17,302 bases of DNA from an uncultured Bacteroides sp. (GTDB lineage Bacteria > Bacteroidota > Bacteroidia > Bacteroidales > Bacteroidaceae): NCBI RefSeq assembly GCF_902491285.1, contig NZ_CABUHK010000096.1, forward strand, positions 1-17,302, given 5' to 3'. Below the pieces are notes generated by a model that did no database searches, had not been told where the DNA came from, and worked only from the letters and a program-made list of their open reading frames with translations. The translations under genes were made by a program, and so were the position numbers. Shown here one piece after another: positions 15,165 to 17,302 of the stretch (the stretch's first letter is position 1; every line of letters starts with the position of its first letter).

Positions 15165-15854
15165 ATGAAAAAGATACAACTGACCGATTCGCATAAAGAA
15201 AAGCTGTTTCAAATCCCACTTTTCCGGGATTTACCAACAAATATCAAACACTCTTTGCTTGAGAAGTTAGAGTTTGTGGTCTATGCAGCGGAAAAGAAAG
15301 AGATAGTTGTAACGCAAGGTACGCCCTGCAATAAGCTGTATGTACTACTGGAAGGGAAACTTCGGACAGATATTATTGACGGATTAGGAAACGAAGTGAT
15401 GATTGAATATATCATTGCTCCACGGACTTTCGCCACTCCGCACCTGTTCAATTCAGACAATACTTTACCGGCTACATTCACCGCTCTTGAAGACAGCATC
15501 GTATTTATGGCAACTAAAGAGTCAACTTTCAAAGTTATCAGTCAAGACCCGCAGGTATTACATAATTTTCTTTGTATTGCCGGTAATTGTAATATTTGTA
15601 CTGTATCACGCCTAAAACCCCTTTCACGCAAGACGGTGCGGGAGAGATTTATCGTTTACTTATACGAGCATAAGAAAAAGGATTCTTTGGTAGTGGATAT
15701 TATGCATACCCAATCTCAGCTTGCCGAGTATTTGAATGTGTCTCGTCCCGCTTTATCGAAAGAAATCAATAAGATGATTAAAGAAGGACTTGTTACTATG
15801 GAAGGAAAGCGGGTGGAGATATTGAATAAAACGGCTTTGGAGAAGTATCTGTAA
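15165..15854 (+). CDS. Crp/Fnr-family transcriptional regulator
   Basis: 229 aa, normal length for the family. Residues about 15-125 are the cyclic-nucleotide-binding-like beta roll (VVTQGTPCNKLYVLLEGKLR). Residues 125-160 form the dimer helix, and the C-terminal winged helix carries the recognition motif TQSQLAEYLNVSRPALSKEI (182-201). The canonical cAMP-contacting residues are not obvious, as in most Bacteroidetes relatives. Cys137, Cys142 and Cys145 cluster in the dimer helix (CIAGNCNIC), with Cys55 elsewhere; this could be a redox or metal-sensing feature. Its promoter region is shared with the divergent Isf-like flavoprotein, which suggests control of that gene. Family members usually bind inverted, not direct, repeats. 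Confidence 0.9.
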   Translation: MKKIQLTDSHKEKLFQIPLFRDLPTNIKHSLLEKLEFVVYAAEKKEIVVTQGTPCNKLYVLLEGKLRTDIIDGLGNEVMIEYIIAPRTFATPHLFNSDNTLPATFTALEDSIVFMATKESTFKVISQDPQVLHNFLCIAGNCNICTVSRLKPLSRKTVRERFIVYLYEHKKKDSLVVDIMHTQSQLAEYLNVSRPALSKEINKMIKEGLVTMEGKRVEILNKTALEKYL

Positions 15855-15870
15855 TAAAAGACCTATAATA

Positions 15871-15920
15871 TAAAATATGGCGCAACATAAAATATTTATT
15901 TTAAGTTGCGCCATATTTTA
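15871..15920. terminator. Bidirectional terminator between convergent regulator and porin genes
   Basis: Arms TAAAATATGGCGCAAC (15871-15886) and its exact complement (15905-15920), a 16-bp stem with an 18-nt AT-rich loop, followed by TTTT on the plus strand. It lies 16 nt after the regulator stop and 23 nt from the porin stop. Confidence 0.88.
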
Positions 15921-15943
15921 TTTTCAATGCTATTATCCTATAT

Positions 15944-17221
15944 TTACCATTTTGTAAACAGTACCTTCGGATTGATATTCAATGATACCCATCCCCAGTC
16001 CTGCCAGCTCTTATGATTTCCGGTTTTCACTGCATCCATTGTCTTCGTACCAAGCATAAAAGAATATCCGGCTGAAAGTTTTACGTCCTTCATGATTGAC
16101 CAATTGATTTGGTAATCGACTTCCGAACCTAATGATTTCTTTAGTTCAGGAAGTTTGACTGCCGTAGTGAAATAGTGATAGTTCAACTCCATATCCACCT
16201 TGGAAGATGCACGGAAACGACCGCCGATACGAGCATCCATCAATCCCGGAGCGTAACCGTTGGCAAAAGTGGAAGCATAGAAGTAGTCCATTGCTCCGTA
16301 AAATTTATGGTGTGTACCATAAAGAGGGTCAAAAGCCTTGAACTTATCACCAGTACCTTTATCCCCACTTAGATAATCGAAACTTGCAACAGCCCCCCAA
16401 GTCTTATCAAATGCATAGGCGGCCTGTACGCTTCCCATTAATGCAGAGACTTTCCGGGCAAATTTGTTTTTACCCATCTGATAGTAGAATGCACCGTTCA
16501 AATCCCAGCCATTATCTTTATAGGTGAGGTAAGTTCCCGTCGTTTGCAGGTATCGGGTATGTGAATCTTCTGTTGCCTTATCCCCTGTTTCCAGTCCGAG
16601 GTTCATAAATAGCAAAGAAGCTCCGAAGGGGATATTATCTGATTTATAGTGATACCATACAGTTTGCATATTCTTATAAGGTTGCCCTGTGGAAGAATCA
16701 TAATACGTACCGCCTGCTGTTTTTTCACCGTTCTGATTGAATGCGAGGATAAGGTGCACTTCATTATTCTTGTTGGCATAACCAAGTTTCAATGCATCAT
16801 GATAACGCCCGGCTACATTCCAGTCCAATCCACCCAGGATTCGTTCATCATCGTAAGATAATGTCTGACGTCCTAGCTGTGCAAAGAACCCCTGTCCGAA
16901 ATCTAATTTCGCCCATGCTTCATTCAAGATGAAACGGCCATTCTTATCAATCTGCGGGTCTTGTCCCCAAACGCCGACATGCTGTGCCGACATCTTAATT
17001 TCCAAATCCGAACGCTTGTAATCCATAGACAAACGTGCCCGGTTGTTTATAAACGACGCGGCACTTTCCCCTTCATTACGGGGAGTCAAAGCTCCGTTCC
17101 GATACTCAGCACGGGGTCTGATTTGCACAGACATCGTAAATTCATTTTCCTTCTCCGTGTTTTGTGTGTATGCCATGCTTGGCAATAGCATAATGACTAA
17201 TGACCAATAAAATGTTTTCAT
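15944..17221 (-). CDS. Outer-membrane beta-barrel porin, alginate-export type
   Basis: 425 aa. Signal peptide 1-19 (FYWSLVIMLLPSMAYTQ). The mature protein shows the pattern of the alginate_exp / AlgE-like barrel family: IRPRAEYRNG near the N-terminus, then NNRARLSMDYKRSDLEIKMS, WGQDPQID, NEAWAKLDFGQGFFAQLGRQ, LSYDDERILGGLDWNVAGR and GRYHDALKLGY. Alternating hydrophobic/aromatic strands continue to the end and the last residue is Trp, as in many outer-membrane barrels. In Bacteroides these proteins are general or anion porins of unknown specificity rather than alginate exporters. Its start lies 7 nt after the stop of an upstream frame and no promoter was seen in the gap, so it is probably the second gene of an operon entering from the right. 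Confidence 0.88.
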   Translation of the reverse strand: MKTFYWSLVIMLLPSMAYTQNTEKENEFTMSVQIRPRAEYRNGALTPRNEGESAASFINNRARLSMDYKRSDLEIKMSAQHVGVWGQDPQIDKNGRFILNEAWAKLDFGQGFFAQLGRQTLSYDDERILGGLDWNVAGRYHDALKLGYANKNNEVHLILAFNQNGEKTAGGTYYDSSTGQPYKNMQTVWYHYKSDNIPFGASLLFMNLGLETGDKATEDSHTRYLQTTGTYLTYKDNGWDLNGAFYYQMGKNKFARKVSALMGSVQAAYAFDKTWGAVASFDYLSGDKGTGDKFKAFDPLYGTHHKFYGAMDYFYASTFANGYAPGLMDARIGGRFRASSKVDMELNYHYFTTAVKLPELKKSLGSEVDYQINWSIMKDVKLSAGYSFMLGTKTMDAVKTGNHKSWQDWGWVSLNINPKVLFTKW

Positions 17222-17228
17222 TGATATT

Positions 17229-17302
17229 TTAATTTAAGTTATAAGTGTGTACACTGACTCCTTGTGCGGACGGAAGATAATTGATTCCATACCAACACAT
17301 CT
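17229..17302 (-). CDS. Probable C-terminal end of an upstream gene (partial)
   Basis: From the window edge one minus-strand frame is open for 24 codons, reading WYGINYLPSAQGVSVHTYNL then N, and stops with TAA at 17229-17231. Seven nt separate it from the porin start, a spacing typical of co-transcribed genes, and no TAnnTTTG element lies in this stretch. The family cannot be named from so short a tail. The stretch could also be noncoding. Confidence 0.4.
   Translation of the reverse strand, partial: MCWYGINYLPSAQGVSVHTYNLN

Overview
The window reads as chromosomal DNA of a gut Bacteroidales, most likely Bacteroides. Support: TAnnTTTG-type -7 promoter elements, mostly weak Shine-Dalgarno sites, an alginate-export-type outer-membrane barrel, a large Tricorn-like protease with a Lys/Asp-rich insert, a YczE-type membrane protein and a short DXS paralogue. 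No tRNA, rRNA, CRISPR array, phage module or intact insertion sequence was found. Species cannot be fixed from sequence alone.

Layout, left to right. 305-6092 is a minus-strand accessory block of three transcription units: (a) a broken aldo/keto reductase plus a secreted cupin-carboxymuconolactone decarboxylase fusion; (b) a secreted alpha/beta hydrolase plus a cyclophilin-like lipoprotein, followed by decayed DUF3737, MalY-type aminotransferase and aldo/keto reductase tail fragments; (c) a decayed flavodoxin-family fragment plus an MFS exporter. 6234-8941 holds a divergent pair, an AT-rich SAM methyltransferase and a DXS-like thiamine-diphosphate enzyme. 9029-10744 holds a second divergent pair, an AraC-family regulator and a YczE-family membrane protein. 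10826-14143 is the Tricorn-like protease. 14167-14917 holds a truncated metallo-beta-lactamase-fold remnant and an iron-sulfur-flavoprotein-like gene. 15165-15854 is a Crp/Fnr-type regulator divergent from it. 15944-17221 is an outer-membrane porin with the tail of an upstream gene just before it.

The most notable signal is not a gene. Four minus-strand promoters (upstream of the aldo/keto reductase, the hydrolase, the flavodoxin fragment/MFS, and the iron-sulfur flavoprotein) share one architecture: two direct AATTAC(A/T)GA half-sites exactly 21 bp apart, with exactly 29 bp between the nearer half-site and a -7 element. Two helical turns between direct half-sites is the typical geometry of an AraC-family activator. 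This defines a candidate local regulon of redox and small-electrophile-handling families. The cognate regulator may be the AraC protein at 9029-9919, the Crp/Fnr-type protein at 15165, or one outside the window.

The second signal is decay. At least six gene remnants (two aldo/keto reductase pieces, MalY tail, DUF3737, flavodoxin, metallo-beta-lactamase fold) carry internal deletions, frameshifts or stops, all on the minus strand and all in or beside this regulon, while the operators remain well conserved. All family assignments are from recognisable motifs; no database search was possible.
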